From Bradyrhizobium sp. SRL28 (lineage in GTDB: Bacteria > Pseudomonadota > Alphaproteobacteria > Rhizobiales > Xanthobacteraceae), in the NCBI RefSeq assembly GCF_018596315.1, contig NZ_JAHEAG010000033.1:1-64000 (forward strand): 64,000 bases of DNA, in the 5' to 3' direction. Each line of letters opens with the position of its first letter. Position 1 is the stretch's first letter. Below the pieces are notes generated by a model. The model was not told where the DNA came from, ran no database searches, and saw only the letters and a program-made list of their open reading frames with translations. This document shows positions 63,496 to 64,000 of this stretch, piece after piece. Position numbers and translations under genes: made by a program.

Positions 63496-64000
<505 letters not shown>

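Overview
The window looks like a piece of a Bradyrhizobium (rhizobial) symbiosis-type accessory region. The evidence is a hup/hyp uptake-hydrogenase cluster in the Bradyrhizobium/Rhizobium order (hupSLCDF-HIJK-hypABFCDE), a FixK2-type box in front of a hemN gene, an aerobic alphaproteobacterial cobalamin (cob) cluster with two cobalamin riboswitches, and many decayed insertion sequences of types common in rhizobia (IS6, IS66, IS110, IS5/IS1182-like, ISNCY, IS630). No tRNA, rRNA, CRISPR array or replication origin was recognised.

Layout. 1-7.8 kb is an insertion-sequence graveyard in which elements are nested, truncated and frameshifted. 7.8-13.9 kb holds an intact TauD-type dioxygenase, an intact GNAT acetyltransferase, remnants (thioesterase, serine hydrolase, more IS pieces) and two related ~220-bp MITE-like elements with 5-bp target duplications. 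13.9-15.6 kb is a hipBA toxin-antitoxin module. 15.8-19.1 kb is again remnants: an unknown gene, a porin, a PEP-mutase-like gene and IS66. 19.6-20.1 kb has a small membrane protein gene. 20.4-21.8 kb is a frameshifted hemN behind an apparently intact FixK2 box.

22.1-35.8 kb (minus strand) is a compact hydrogenase operon read from a -24/-12 (sigma54-type) promoter at about 35.8 kb: structural subunits HupS, HupL and cytochrome b HupC, protease HupD, chaperone HupF, accessory HupH, rubredoxin HupI, HupJ, HupK, and the Ni/Fe(CN)2CO cofactor factory HypA, B, F, C, D, E. Most genes overlap by ATGA. hupG is missing; its expected place is an unrecognisable ~415-bp spacer.

36.2-39.5 kb (minus strand) is a lower-GC three-gene unit: a HemN-like radical SAM enzyme split by a T-run frameshift, a protein resembling PrnB/DUF1864 of the tryptophan-dioxygenase-like heme superfamily, and a GNAT acetyltransferase. 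This is the best candidate for an undescribed small-molecule pathway.

40.5-63.5 kb carries nearly all of the oxygen-dependent B12 pathway in several transcription units: an alpha-ribazole-phosphatase-like gene; cobT-cobF-cbiM (riboswitch); cobA (damaged)-cobB-cobM-cobE-cobL; cobK; cobJ-cobI-cobH-cobG-cobN-cobW-DUF1636 (riboswitch); cobO-cobQ; cobC-cobD; and cobP-cobS-bluB. The cobaltochelatase partners of CobN (CobS/CobT chelatase subunits) are not in the window. The right end is non-coding, with a (GA)17 tract.
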